The notes under the pieces: model-generated | Told to the model about the DNA's origin: nothing | Seen by the model: only the letters and a program-made list of their open reading frames with translations | Database searches by the model: none | DNA from: Prostheceraeus crozeri | Lineage: Eukaryota > Platyhelminthes > Polycladida > Euryleptidae | Reading direction: 5' to 3' | Length of the DNA stretch: 64,000 nucleotides | Assembly (NCBI GenBank): GCA_907163375.1 | Contig: CAJQUW010011278.1 | Location: forward strand, 102,727 to 166,726 | Part shown: positions 37,304-49,330 of the stretch, one piece after another | Layout: each line of letters starts with the position of its first letter | Position numbering within the stretch: the first letter of the stretch is position 1 | Position numbers and translations under genes: made by a program

Positions 37304-39682
37304 CACAGTTCCGAAAATTACTTTATCCTTAAAAATATTGTCCATTAAATCTGAAAGTTGCTGCTACACCAAAATTTTACGCGGAATCCGAATTTCGCAT
37401 TTTGAAAATAATTTATCGAGTACATAAAAATATATTTGCAATTTATTCATCGGAATCGATCTGATTGATTAATAGTGATTGTTTGCTAGGATAACGTTTA
37501 AAATTCATAAAGAGAGTAGTTTTCTAGATCAAAATCTTTCGTAGATGCTTAAAAGTTCATTCAATACCTTCTTTTGATGTCATAGATGATTTATTCATCA
37601 GTATCGATGTGATTGATTTACGCTGGGATAGCAGTTGAAGTCTATGAAACAATTTTTCCAAGGTAATTTTTTGCGTGGAAGATGAATTAACACTTAAAAT
37701 GTCATGAGATGCATTGATTGCATCTTATAGATGATTACTGATCAGTATCAATCTGATTAATTTGTAATGATTGATTTGTCATGTATAGCACAACTCTACT
37801 CTTGAGATTCACACATTTTCTGGATATATTTACGTAGGCACACAAAGCGTTCGCATACATCTTAATTAAGTATTGAAAGCAGTTTGTTGAGGATCATCTT
37901 CTGATTGATTGATATTGATTGATGATGACTGTGAAATTCTAAACTTGCAATCAATGAACCGAAACAATCTGACTAATTGCGTGCTTCTTGATCTTGAGAC
38001 CTTATCAATCGCGTCACATCTGCAGATAGCAGAACGATTACTGCAATCATGTCCAATATGCAGATCACAGCAAAGTTCGCGATCAGGTTATTGTTTACAG
38101 ATTGATCTTGGTCAAAAGACGAAAGAGCAGCATTCATCGCGCTGCTTCGCATTATTTCGCATTCATTTAATTCTATTCATGAATAGAAGTCATGGCGCAT
38201 TTGACGAATTTGATCCAGAAGATCATAGGATACCCAAAGTTTTGTGCGGCACATACCGACTGGTGTCATGCACTTGTGAGAAAGGAAACTTTTCCCGCCA
38301 GCTGAATCTGTTTGATCACAGTGAAATTTGAAGACATTCATACACCACCGGATCAGTAACAGATGTCTGCAATTGTCTGGTTTGCAATATTGCCCGGTCC
38401 AATACATTCACAAATTCCAAGTTATCGAGCAAGAGACCCCTCCAGGAAGGCCTCCGACGACAGTGGACAAGTACCTAAGTCACTTACCAATAGACTTTCT
38501 AGCTTGAAAGTGTGTAGTATGTGCTTATCTGTTTTAGGAAAAGGAAAGCCTCATAACTGCAATCGGTCCGGTACGTTCTCAAATGCTATGCAACTATATT
38601 GAATTCAGCTGATGCAAACAAGAAATCACCTGGCCAGATTATGCACACATGCTTGTATATTGATGAGTCTCACTCTCAAGACGATGTGTTCTTGACGTCG
38701 CCGAAAGGTGGTAAATCTCTGAAGTTGTTTCGTCGCAGATCAGAAGACCGTCGAGCTCAAGTTTCATGCGCTACTATTTCTACGATGCAATCAGAATTGA
38801 ATTTGAGCAGTCGTGAAACAGTGAACATGTCAAGAATTGAGGAAAACAACAAATAGATTGATTGAACCTAATCTGCGAGAGCATCTAGGAGCTACAGACC
38901 ATCTTTTTGATGATTTTGTTTGAAATGGAAATGATCGATTTTAGCGTCAATCTCGTGAATTCATTCTTGAGAAAAGAAACATTGCGCATATGACTACAGT
39001 ATCAATGTTTACATCGATGGAGGTGATGGATAGATGAAGATTTGCAGATCTGATGCAAATTACATATTTCTCATTTCTTTATTTTTAGAAATACATTGTA
39101 CCTCTAGAGGAATTATCTTTCGAATATCACTAGGATATTTCGTATATATTCGGCTATATTAGGATATATTCAAATATTACTATATCAGGAATGCATGTAG
39201 AGGCAAATACATCACTACAAGTATATTATGTAGAAATCATCTGTATGATGCAAACAATGCATCTCATGACATTTTAAGAGTTAAATTCGTTTTCTGCGCA
39301 AAAAATTGCTTCACAAACTGCCATCCCAGCGTAAATCAATCACTACCAATCAATCACATCGATACTGATCAATAAATCATCTATAGCATCAAAAGAAGGT
39401 ATTGAATGAACTTTAAGTGTTAAAATCGCTTTCTGCCAAAGATTTTGACCTAGAAAACTTTGCATTATGAATTTTAAACGCTATCCTAACAATCAATTAC
39501 TAGGCCCTACTAATCAATCAGATCGATTCCTATCAATAAATTGCAAATATCTTTTTATGAACTCGATAAATTATTTTTTTAAAATGCGAAATTCGGATTC
39601 TGCAAAAAATGTTAGTTTAGAAGCAATTTTCAGATTCAATGGACAATATTTTCAAGGTTAAAGTGATTTTCGGAGCACCGTG
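37304..39682 (+). mobile_element. Foldback-type DNA transposon with CAC...GTG ends
   Basis: Long inverted arms at about 37,304-37,735 and 39,243-39,682 share, for example, CCGAAAAT, AATATTGTCCATT and TCCGAATTTCGCATTTT. The ends read CACAGTTCCG and CGGAGCACCGTG, with GCAT directly outside both (37,300-37,303; 39,683-39,686), a possible 4 bp target duplication. Within the left arm a motif like ATCAGTATCGATCTGATTGATT recurs about every 145-150 bases (near 37,447, 37,597, 37,739 and 37,900), so the arms contain tandem subrepeats. The centre holds a decayed protein gene. CAC ends plus 4 bp duplications recall Chapaev elements, but that is inference. Confidence 0.8.
37909..39075 (+). pseudogene. 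Zinc-motif, transposase-like protein inside the foldback element
   Basis: Frames at 37,909-38,331, 38,363-38,602 and 38,599-38,856 plus trailing pieces are remnants of one protein. Visible parts: VCSMCLSVLGKGKPHNC (38,510-38,560), a CxxC...HxC zinc motif; FLTSPKGGKSLKL; TISTMQSELNLSSRETVNMSRI; NLREHLGATDHLFDDF (about 38,868-38,916); and IDGGDG-stop-MKIC near 39,015-39,045. I recall this order, ending in an IDGGGG-like block, from large uncharacterised proteins of cnidarians and other aquatic invertebrates, and the Asp there could be a catalytic residue. I cannot name the family with confidence. Several stops and frameshifts make it inactive. It fills the centre between the arms, so it was probably the element's own transposase. 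Confidence 0.55.
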
Positions 39683-39737
39683 GCATTGACATTATAATAA
39701 CATTGATATTTGAGACAATGGCATTACATGCGTATAA

Positions 39738-40058
39738 TTATATCCCGTCTCCACAAGAGAGCTTTAAACGGTCAACAAATTCTAAGTTCCAAAATAATGA
39801 AAGTCTTTCTAGCAATGAAAGCTCTGAAATGAACAATTTGATACCTGACTGAGTGCTGTGCTTGCGAAATGTTCTGATTGGGACGTGCAGACTTGATTTA
39901 AAGTAATTCAATGAAGTGAGCTTCTCTTCTTCACTTGTGAAGTAATTCCAGTCATTTGCGACGTCAAATTTAAATTCATATCTGTTGAACTTATACTGAT
40001 GACGGCGAGCTGACGTATAAGAGTCCGGAACAATGAGCTCGCCAAAACATGTCGTCAA
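39738..40058 (-). pseudogene. LINE-type C-terminal fragment (tentative)
   Basis: The 106-residue frame reads ...YSARRHQYKFNRYEFKFDVANDWNYF...KLTSLNYFKSSLHVPI (approximate extract). The pattern R....F...., WN.., then FK..L is that of the extreme C-terminus of many non-LTR reverse transcriptases. There is no catalytic domain, and it lies just outside the foldback element. A chance frame is possible. Confidence 0.4.
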
Positions 40059-40171
40059 GTTTTCATTTCAGTGAGTGTCCCAAGACCGAGCGGGTGTGTA
40101 ACTACCTGCACAACATCAATCAATATTAATCGCTTGCCGTTTGCTTATCATGTAATTATCCACGGCCGGTT

Positions 40172-42434
40172 CCAACCATGGTCGCTACTGCCTCAGAGAT
40201 GCTATGTCGCAATTCAGTCAATTTTTTTCTAAGCGGATGCAATAAACCTTTTCTTTCCTTTATTTTGCCTCAAAAGAAAAAAACTTTTCAGTGATGAAAT
40301 CTGGTGATCATATTGGATATTCATGTAATAGGCCTGCCAAATCTGAGGCGACCGATGCATCGTCGTGCTAGCTGGTCACAAATCGACGGACATCACCATT
40401 ACAGAGTGGTATCACACAATCTAGCTGAAAGATGAAACATTGCATATTTGCGTTTTGGTGCTATTGGGTGCCTTAGGGATTTGTGATTTTCATCATTGTT
40501 AGAGAATTTTAATAAAATGATAAATTTCCATATTTTAGCATTTAACATAATTGCATTATAAAAGCAATTTCACTTTCATTAATGTACTTTGCCCTGAAAA
40601 AAGCAAATTTCGAGCATCGCACAATATCAAATTTTTCATGAAGAGCTTTGGAGCCCGCTGAGAACATATTATTGTAGGAATGAAAAGATAACGTAAGGTG
40701 GAGGCGCGTTTATGTTATTTCTGGTAATTATGCGTCTGCATCGGCATCCTCGTCGTTTAACAACGACCACAATCACTCCGATAACAATGAAAATTGAAAA
40801 ATCTAAGACAGACAGAAATATCTTGCAACTAGCAACTGAAGAATCCATGCGATGTTTGGTGGAGTAAGAAGGACCAAGTAACAATGAATATTCAATTGTG
40901 TGATTTGTTGGACGTTGAGTGTCACTGTGTGATGTACATGTGATAATACATTTTTATTCCGCAAATCATGTGCGACATCCAAAATTAAAATGCGTTACAA
41001 AAATGACTAAAAAGACTAGCAAAGAACAAGAGGACACCTGCTATGCTATTACTGTAGGGCCTACTATTTTCTGCAGAGGAAGTGAAGTTTTCTAAGTATT
41101 AATTATCAAAAATGTGGTTGCCAGTTGCAACTGATACATTCGACCTTGAGCTAGTGTTCGAGACACTTGCATTTAGATTCAATGACTGGTAAATGTATCT
41201 TTTTAGAATGCGTGTAGGCTAGGGTTGCTGGAGTTCATAAAGGGCAAGAAGCTCTCTTCCTCTGGGCTACGATTCAGACAAGTGACACAGAAGGCAATAC
41301 TTTGATGACATCAGCGAATGGATGGTCTGCAGCAAGAATGGAATGGTGCTAGCAACGAGAGGTCGGAGCAGATGGAGGAACAGTGTTTCATCGCCACAAT
41401 AGTGACTAGGGAGGACCCCATGATCGACTGCGGTCATTCATATAGGTGAGGTGATGTAGGCTAGGGTATAACTCTACAAGCAAACATACAATTGCCGGCA
41501 TGTACCGTACACAAGTACAGCATTGAATATGCATGGAACTACTTACATTAAATGAGAAACATTGAAAACGATTCGAAAATTCAACTTCTACTCACATAGT
41601 GTTAAAAATCACTTTATTAATACCGGGATTTCGAGATTCACAAATACCTACGGAATCCCAGGATCGCAATCAGTTGTGAAAGTCAAAGAAACAAAGCTTT
41701 GATTGAAATGGAAGTATCTTTTGAGTGTTGGCACATAATAAAGCTGCTGATTTATGGCCCTGCCTAAATTCTCTTTTATATACCCTTCTGTGATTGAAAA
41801 GTCTTGGTTACGCCGACATACTAAGACTGATAGGAAGGTCTTACGCTGACAGAGTAGACATTCTCGTGTACGTTTTTGTTCGATATTTCCACATAGGGTA
41901 ATGGGAGGACAGCAAAGGCCTCATGGGCCCGATTCTAAAATTTTCGAATAATATTGTAGATGACGGTGTTTGTCATCGTTACCTATTATTTTTGTTGTGC
42001 TCCCGATGCAGTCTTCTTTATTTGAGGTATTGGAAGGTGATTTACATTCACATGTTCGATTATAAAACCCAGCACAATATAAACCATTAATTAGAGAATG
42101 CATGTACATGCATCTTCTAAATTCTCATGGGACCATGAGAAGGAATCGACTATTCCGATGACTCCTGACACGGCAAGGCATGAAACGCAGAATGCAAAAA
42201 ACTTCATTGAACGGTATCTATCGCTGTGACCTGTGAAAGTGATTTTGTGGTCACAGATAACCTAAATCATTGTCGAATAAGATGTTTATCTGATTATGAT
42301 TGCTTAAGAAGATGCCTAATATGATAACATAAGTGTCACAGAAAAAGAAGGCTTCACAGACGTCACATTACTGATAATGCAATTACAGAGCTGATGATAA
42401 AAACTGGTAACTTAAATTAGGTAAAAATCATAGA
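40172..42434. other. Unassigned AT-rich DNA
   Basis: Only short frames without family features. No repeat ends noticed. Confidence 0.4.
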
Positions 42435-42439
42435 GTAAG

Positions 42440-42640
42440 TAGGCTATATTGCATTTAGGTGACATCTCAAAATATGAATAAAAAAGTTGAGTTTCTTGTA
42501 GAAATTGCGCCCCTGATGTCTAAAGATCACTTGACCAGTTTTTAAATGGGCAAATTTTTGCAAATTGCTCCGCTGTCTACACAGTGCTTTCCATTCGATA
42601 ATTGATATAATTGATGTCTATGGAGCATGAAACTAGGCCA
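42440..42640 (-). mobile_element. Family A fragment, copy 6
   Basis: The stretch TTTCTTGTAGAAATTGCGCCCCTGATGTCTAAA..GATCACTTGACCAG (parts) lines up with the 3' part of family A on the minus strand (compare 19,225-19,300). It is diverged and truncated; the boundaries are approximate. Confidence 0.45.
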
Positions 42641-42812
42641 AGCCTATTTAAACCAAAAAATACAATACTTTTGACTTTAATTTTCAAAATTCTCGCGATG
42701 TTCAACTTAGCGTTACGAAAAAGCAAATGCACAATTTTAAGGTCAGTTTAGCGGTGATTATCAGGAGGATTCTGGGTGGATAGGCTACACATGTAATGAA
42801 TAGAACCTAAAT

Positions 42813-44063
42813 CAGTGGTCGCCAACCTAGACCAACCCACTGGCCACAGGATCATGTTTGATCTCTTCGATGGCTGCAACCGCACCGGGAGTTAATCAAT
42901 GCAAAATAAATCTCCATAATTACCATAATTATTTTGTTATATTTCCATTAACGCTAATTCATTCAATTCGCGGAACATGGCAAGGTACCTTAATGGCAAT
43001 AGAAATATATTGAAAAATTCTTTTTGCAATTCTGCTAATGGAGAAGTCATGAAATGGTTCAAAACTTCATAACTATAATTTGTACAAGAAACAGCGTGGT
43101 ATATTATAGGCCTACACATGTGTTGTGCTAATAGAGAAGTAATCTGCAAAAAAAACAGCACAAAATGCAGAGAAAAGTAAGTTTGCAGGATATAACTGAA
43201 ATTAATAATAAGAAAAACAAAAAAGGCATGGTTATAACACGATCAAAGGCATAATTACAACAATCAAGAAGACGCTATAAAAGGCAAAGTATGAAATGCA
43301 CAGACTATGCGACAAAAAAGAAACAATATAATGTGAAGGAGTCACTGGTCTTCATATTGGTTCAATGATGTGAAGGTTGAGGATTCATTGCGTCAGATAG
43401 CGCATCGATGTCAAGCTTGATTGAAGGAGGACGTCTTGAAGGTGAGCGCCTGTGATTTCAGCTCAAATTTTGCTTTCAGCGCGCTTAATGCGTCTAAGAG
43501 TGTGCAGTCCTGATCATTGTAACGATCAATTTTAGAAGAGAAACTATTGTAGACTTCACGAGTCGCACATGACAGCATTATGGAAAGTAGTCGCGCGCCG
43601 CACCAGAAGGACTCGCGGCCGCATTTGGCCCTCGGGCCACACACAGGTTGCGACAACAAGAAAATTCATGCTGTTTTTCTCACATTCACGCTGTCTGGCA
43701 TATGATTAAAGCAAGCTCGCTGCAAAAGATGTTAATTGTCTAAACACAGAATGCGAACATGTAGTTAGAAGAAAGAAACAAAGAATAAAAATAGAAGCAA
43801 TCCATAGACATTCTTGCTTCCATCAAAATTCACCAATGAAACAAATTGAAAAAAATTACGAAGTCTGCATTTCGACACAGAATCATTGTAAGGAAGGTGG
43901 TGTACTTATTGACATTGAGAGCTGAAATGTCTTCTGTAAGGAGTATTTTCATTAAGGAAAAACTTCTTTCAACGCTTGCCGATGTCGATGGCGGATGTTG
44001 GCTTTGCATACATATCAAGCGACAGTGCAATGGGGAAAAACTTAAAGAGTAATTAACTCTCAT
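42813..44063 (-). pseudogene. hAT transposase C-terminal remnant and hAT-type end
   Basis: The minus frame 43,830-44,063 contains PPSTSASVERSFSLMKILLTEDISALNVNKY. This is the hallmark of the C-terminal dimerisation domain of hAT transposases (SASVERxFS..K); here the usual Arg after TED has become Ile. The rest of the transposase is gone. CAGTGGTCGCCAACCTA at 42,813 is a plausible hAT outer end, and a partly similar inverted word (GGCC..ACAGGTTGCGACAAC) lies at 43,636-43,658. The relation between the two parts is uncertain, and no 8 bp duplication was found. Confidence 0.6.
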
Positions 44064-44171
44064 AACTTATTTTTCTGAAGTCGGTCCATCAAATAATTTT
44101 TCAATTTTCATTCAACCCCGAAATAATATTCCGATGAGTCGATAATTTCACATCGATTGCATTTCGTTGCA

Positions 44172-45033
44172 GTCCAGAAGAAATATTCAAAACCCTGGAT
44201 TGGACTCAAAAAGGTGTCAATGTCGATGGTAAAATCCTGAATCACTTGCGCTTTGCTGACGATATCGTCGTGTTGATCCTATCAACATCCAATGATCCCT
44301 AAAAGTATGGTAAAACGACCTGACCGGAAGAGTAAAGTAGGACTATGAATTAACATCAACAAAACCAAGGTAATAGCAAGGAACCAAATAAATATCACCC
44401 TAGGAAATCAAATATTGCAAGGAGTCGATGAATACCTCGGCCACTGTTTTCGTCCAGAAGATTCAACGCAAATCAAAGAGATAAACAGACGCTCACGAGC
44501 GGGATGGGCGGCTTACGAGCGATGCAAAAAGATTTTTAACGGACATTTCTTTTTTGCTCAAAATGGGAGAGTATGCAATCAGTGTATCCTGATCACTGTA
44601 TCAGTGTGCAGAAACCTAAACTCTACACAATGAGATAACAGACAGGCTACAAGTGGCCCAAGGAAAAATAGAGAAACGCTCATTCTCGGCATTTCCCACC
44701 TCGAACGAAGAAGTAACATTGAAATCAGATCCATCACTGAAGTGCCAGATGTGTACGAGAAAATAAAAAAATTAAGTGGAGCTGGTCAGGGCATGTCAGG
44801 CGCTACGGAGGCGACCGTTTGTACCGAACGTTTGACCGAATGGACCCCTCGCGGACGCGGACGTGCTGTTGGATGTCCCAAAAGGAGATGGAGGCGGGAC
44901 ATCGACAGCTTCTACGGTGGTGTCAACTGGGCTGCTGCCATGCGGAATCGTCGGTTGTGGAAGTCATGGGAAAAGGCATTTTCCCGAACCGACCGGACAA
45001 ATACAAACTGCCCTTCGGTAAGTAAGCAAGCAT
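44172..45033 (+). pseudogene. RTE-type LINE reverse transcriptase, C-terminal half
   Basis: Pieces in different frames read, in order: EEIFKTLDWTQKGVNVDGKI and LNHLRFADDIVVLI with the catalytic FADD (44,252-44,263); VDEYLGHCF; EINRRSRAGWAAYERCKKIF and NQCIL (44,415-44,633 frame); LGISHLERRSNIEIRSIT..VPDVYEKIKKLS; then WTPRGRGRAVGCPKRRWRRDI..GVNWAAAMRNRRLW (44,742-45,041 frame). This is the well-known C-terminal order of RTE-like endonuclease-reverse transcriptases. The FADD acidic pair is intact, but frameshifts and stops interrupt the gene and the endonuclease is missing. GTAAGTAAGCAAG at 45,019 resembles the simple tail of such elements. A 5'-truncated dead copy. Confidence 0.8.
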
Positions 45034-45600
45034 TTCGTTGATTTCACTGTTTCTGTTTTATGTAAAATTCTGGCTCAGTGTTGAAAGATTATGTCTGCGG
45101 AGAACATGGGCACGAAAAGTTAAATTTTAACTTTATCTAACTCTGTTTATTATTTTATTTTATAGGTTAATAACGTGCGTTCCCGTACAGATTTGATATC
45201 ACATAGAGTAAGATTTTTCTGATTGGAATCTTAAAGCGTTTTTCTCAAAATAAAAATTAACATAGAAATTAGGCTGCCTACCAAGTAAATTTCATAAACA
45301 GCATTATGATACATGTCCTTCTTCATTCACAAACTTGAAAAAGAATGAATAAATTATTCCACTTCTTGGTTCATCTTCCGAGTTTGCTACGAGCGCCAAC
45401 TTAGCAAATTTAGAAATTTAGTTTATAGCCTATATTTCCGATAGGCTGTCTGCATGCTCGCTTATGAATTGCTAACTAACGAAATGTATTCTACGGTTAA
45501 TAATAGCCATTGTGTAGAATTGAGTTATAAATGGCCAGAATCATTACTCTGTTTGGCTATAGAATTCAAAAATATTTACACATGCTGATCAATCAAATTT
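45034..45600. other. Unassigned AT-rich DNA
   Basis: Nothing supported between the RTE remnant and the family A fragment. Confidence 0.4.
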
Positions 45601-46068
45601 TCTTAGGTTTGATTTTATTGTTCAATCAATACGACATACAATAAGTTATATTATTAATCTGAATAATATTGTGCACCAACCATTTACGTGCATATGTCTT
45701 GAAGTTAGATGTAGTCATTTTCATTGAAAAAGACACGTTCATTCAGTATCAGGTGGACTAATTTAACATGACAAGTGCAAGAAAGCACTTTTTTGACAAT
45801 TGGCTGAGTCTTAAAGAACAATCAACTCCATCGAAGTTAGTTAATAAAGAACTTTTTCAAACTAATCAGTGACTCGTAGGTCATGCAACGTACTATTTTA
45901 TCTTCTGTATTGTCTTCAATAGTTAACTGCTTGACTATTTCTCTAAAACAGTAAAAATGCACATCTCACCTGCGGTACTAGGATAACAAAAAGAGTTCAT
46001 TCAATGAGATCAGAACTGAGGTTACACTGCAGATGTGATTAACATAGAGTTGTTGCTTCACCTAATAT
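45600..46068 (-). mobile_element. Family A fragment, copy 5
   Basis: On the minus strand the segment starts TTAGGTGAAGCAACAAC (46,068) and matches the 5' third of family A (TTCATT..CTC, GTGAGATGTGC, TTTTTACTG). The distal part is diverged; the inner boundary is approximate. Confidence 0.5.
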
Positions 46069-46827
46069 GTTACAATTTTTGTCGATTCTCGCACCTTTCT
46101 TTCTCAGCTTTCAAATAAACTGTTACAACTAAGCAAGTGAGCAAGTGTGTAAGCAGTATGCTAGTTTCTTGAACAGGTCAAAATATGAGAAGTTCTCAAT
46201 CTGCAAATCGTAGTTTTAAATAAGAAAACCGTTGCGTGTGCATGATAATTAGCCAGATAAGAGGCCATTAAGTATACTTACTGAGGTTTCTTTTGAAATA
46301 TTGCTAATCAAAGTCAGTCGACTGCAAGAATCCTCCATGACGAGTTTTGAACTGAAGTACTTGATCAATAGGGTGATTCAAAGAAATCGAAATTTTGAAA
46401 TCTCTATGGGCGAAGGGCTTAAAGTGTTCCTTTATGTCCACAATGATGACACGTAAATTTTTTTGAAAAATATTTAGGTTTAGAGGTCGCGCAACAGGGC
46501 CAAAGTTTTCATTTTTTCGTCATTTTTGGCATTTTTTCCAATTTTTCATGTATTCGATATCTATGTCAAAATACTGAATTGGCAATGTATACCATTTCTC
46601 TCATCAAAACATAATACAAATTTTCCTCTGATATTGTTTTCGATAGTCTGCAGCTATTCCTGTTAAAGCTATCTTATATTGAAGTACCCGTATATTCTAC
46701 TTGGCCCTCAATAGTAGTGTTCAAAATATTCACAAAAAACAATTCCAATGGGTGATCAAAGTACATGTATGCATGAATGAATCAAAAATTGATCTCTATG
46801 CACAGAAGAGATGCAAGTACCAATAAT

Positions 46828-47250
46828 CTACATCAAATCAACAGATTCAATCAAAAAAGCGCATTTCTTCATCACAGGGTTTGTCTTCCTGTTTTTCTCT
46901 ACAATTTGCAACAAGAACTGTCTCTGTATTTCATCCTTTGTGATGGTTTTTGAAAAGTCTTCCATGAGTTTCACAGAACGCTCTGCAGGATCGTTGACAA
47001 CCTGCAGCTGTCCCACAAACTTGGCCGTGACTTGAAAATTGCCATCGTTATGCCAATGCGAAGCTGGTCGGGAAAGCCACAGGTGTGCTCCCTTTCCTCC
47101 CATTTTCATAAGTTGAAACTACAGCCATGATCGGCCATTGATGAAGTCAGACAATTTATTATCCACTCTAATAACAGGTTCTTGTGGAAACTGTAGCTTT
47201 TCCGAAGAAAAGAATTTTGGAAACTGAGGAGTCTGAACACTGACAGTTCC
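46828..47250 (-). pseudogene. Inverted copy of the hAT-like transposase C-terminus
   Basis: Minus frames read FFSSEKLQFPQEPVIRVDNKLSDF..GRSWL (47,119 onward) and MGGKGAHLWLSRPASHW..VVNDPAERSVKLMEDFSKTITKDEIQ (46,828-47,109). The same residues occur on the plus strand at 49,060-49,330. This copy keeps about 25 more C-terminal residues after EDFS, ending at 46,828, so it shows the original C-terminus that the plus-strand copy has lost. NDPAER holds the last catalytic acid expected of a hAT-type nuclease fold. Confidence 0.75.
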
Positions 47251-47256
47251 GGTGTT

Positions 47257-49330
47257 GTGCCCGTTTCTTGTATTATCGGATTGCTTGGTATCATTCTTGT
47301 TTTTTATGAGGTAAGTGTTGGTCTGATTACTGATCAGTATATTATACGAATGTACTTTTCCGAACTTTGTCAGCCAGCTTTTAATGATGACGATGAATAT
47401 TTGCCCCTCATAATGCTTTATTCTCAACGGAACGTAACACCTCAGGGTCGTAAGTCAGACTCAATGAATACAAGTCAGAGGAACATAGAGACTATTACCG
47501 TCAATCTGAAAAGGAAGCTCCTTGATTCCGTTGAAATAACAGAATCTGCCGATAGACATAGATTATCGGACAGACAAGTGCTTGCAACAGTCGCATCAGT
47601 TATAAAATCATCCGGCACTAGTTTAGAAAACTTTACAATATCTCCGAGCTCTGTCCAACGTGCACGAATCAATAACCGAGAAGACGAAGCCATGAGAATT
47701 AAACAAAATTTCACTCAAATTTGTTCCTCTACTCTTGTGGTCCACTGGGACGGAAAATTAGTTGAAGAGTGGTGCCATGACACCAAAGAGCGAATTGGTG
47801 TCATAATAACGGATCGACTCGCCACTGAAATGAACAAGGAGAAACTGCTCGGAATACCGTGTGTCAGCAATAGCAGTGGTGTCGAACAAGCAAATGCAGT
47901 TCATGAATTGTTGACAGATTGGCAGCTTGAGGACAACATCGTCGGGATATGCTTTGATACCACTGCAAGCAATACTGGAAAGCACCGTGGCGCCGCCACC
48001 ATATTGCAAAGGTTGTTGAAAAACAGGCAGGCGATGTAGGCATCACGTGTTGGAACTTATTTTGAAAAGCATATGCACGTCTCTGTTTGGAACATCAACG
48101 GGACCTGAAAATTCGGATTTCAGAGCATTCCAGCAGGCTTGGGAGAACATCGATCAGGGAAGGAGGAAGATATTGGAACTTGATGGATGGCTGCAAATCA
48201 GACGAGACAAATGTCTTCAGGAACTGGTGGAAGTTTATGGCAATGAAAGTTTCTTGAGAGATGATTATCGTGAAGTCGCTCAGGTAAGTGCTATCTCTCT
48301 CGAAGAATCAAAATAGGCCTAAGCTTACACAAGTGCAAAATAACAACATACCAGAATGTTAGCTACATGAAAGATGTATTAATTATCACTATAATAGATA
48401 ATCATCATCATTGTCATTAACATAATCATTGCAACTATACCGGTATGTACTTTGTAATAATCTATGTCACTAACCACTGACAATAAACATTTGCATTCAT
48501 TTACATTAGAAGCCATCAAATCACAAAAGAAGCTGCATTGTGTATCGAAATGAATGACAGATAAATATTCGTAGATATAGTAATGCTCGAAAAAAGAAAT
48601 GTCAAATAAAATACTGATTCGGTTTCAGGTGGCAATCGTTCTTCTCGGCGGATCAATGACATCACCCATGCGGAAGCCTGGGCCGCATCATCATGCCCGT
48701 TGGATGTCTTGCATCTTGTATTATGGGAAAATGTTGATGTTTTCAGGTCAAATGAATTACGATAGTGAGAAAATTGAAAAACTCACTCGGGCAATGAAAT
48801 TCATTTGTCTTTTTTACGTACTGCCATGGCTCAGAGCCAATTCAGCTCCTGAAGCATTGTTCTGTGATCTACAATTGTACTCGGATATGCAAAGATATCA
48901 CTTCAGTGATTCACAAGTTTCGACAACCGCTCTGACTGTCATGGATCGCCATCGGTGCTACCTTACACCGGAACTGTCAGTGTTCGGACTATTTTGTAAC
49001 AAAATATCTGACACTGACAAGGAGGAGACTGCAGGAAAACTACTTCAGTTTCCAAAATACTTTTCTTCGGAAAAGCCACAGTTTCCACAAGAACCTGTTA
49101 TTAGAGTGGATAATAAATTGTCTGACTTCATCAATGGCCGATCATGGCTGTAGTTTCAACTTATGAAAATGGGAGGAAAGGGAGCACACCTGTGGCTTTC
49201 CCGACCAGCTTCGCATTGGCATAACGATGGCAATTTTCAAGTCACGGCCAGGTTTGTGGGACAGCTGCAGGTTGTCAACGATCCTGCAGAGCGTTCTGTG
49301 AAACTCATGGAAGACTTTTCAAGACTTTTT
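47257..49330 (+). pseudogene. hAT-like transposase gene, frameshifted, with one intron
   Basis: Exon parts: frame 47,257-48,039 (260 residues), frame 48,047-48,316 and frame 48,599-49,153. Key blocks: LVVHWDGKL (possible first catalytic Asp), GICFDTTASNTG (second Asp), CRHHVLEL starting at 48,035 in the next frame (the CxxH motif after the second Asp), the GPHHHARWM block, and NDPAERSVKLMEDF after a further stop. The order Asp, Asp, CxxH, W, ..ER fits the RNase-H fold of hAT transposases; the exact subgroup is unknown to me. A frameshift lies at about 48,030. Another stop (49,151) separates GRSWL from the last block, exactly as in the inverted copy, so a second intron or an ancestral stop is possible there. 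The product would have been a nuclear cut-and-paste enzyme. Confidence 0.75.
48284..48628 (+). other. GT-AG intron in the hAT-like transposase
   Basis: CAG|GTAAGT at 48,281-48,289 and TTTCAG|GTGG at 48,623-48,632 are near-consensus splice sites. Removing the 345 bases joins ..DYREVAQ to VAIVLLGG..RKPGPHHHARWM in phase 0, restoring the expected family order. This is the clearest sign that the window is eukaryotic. Confidence 0.85.
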
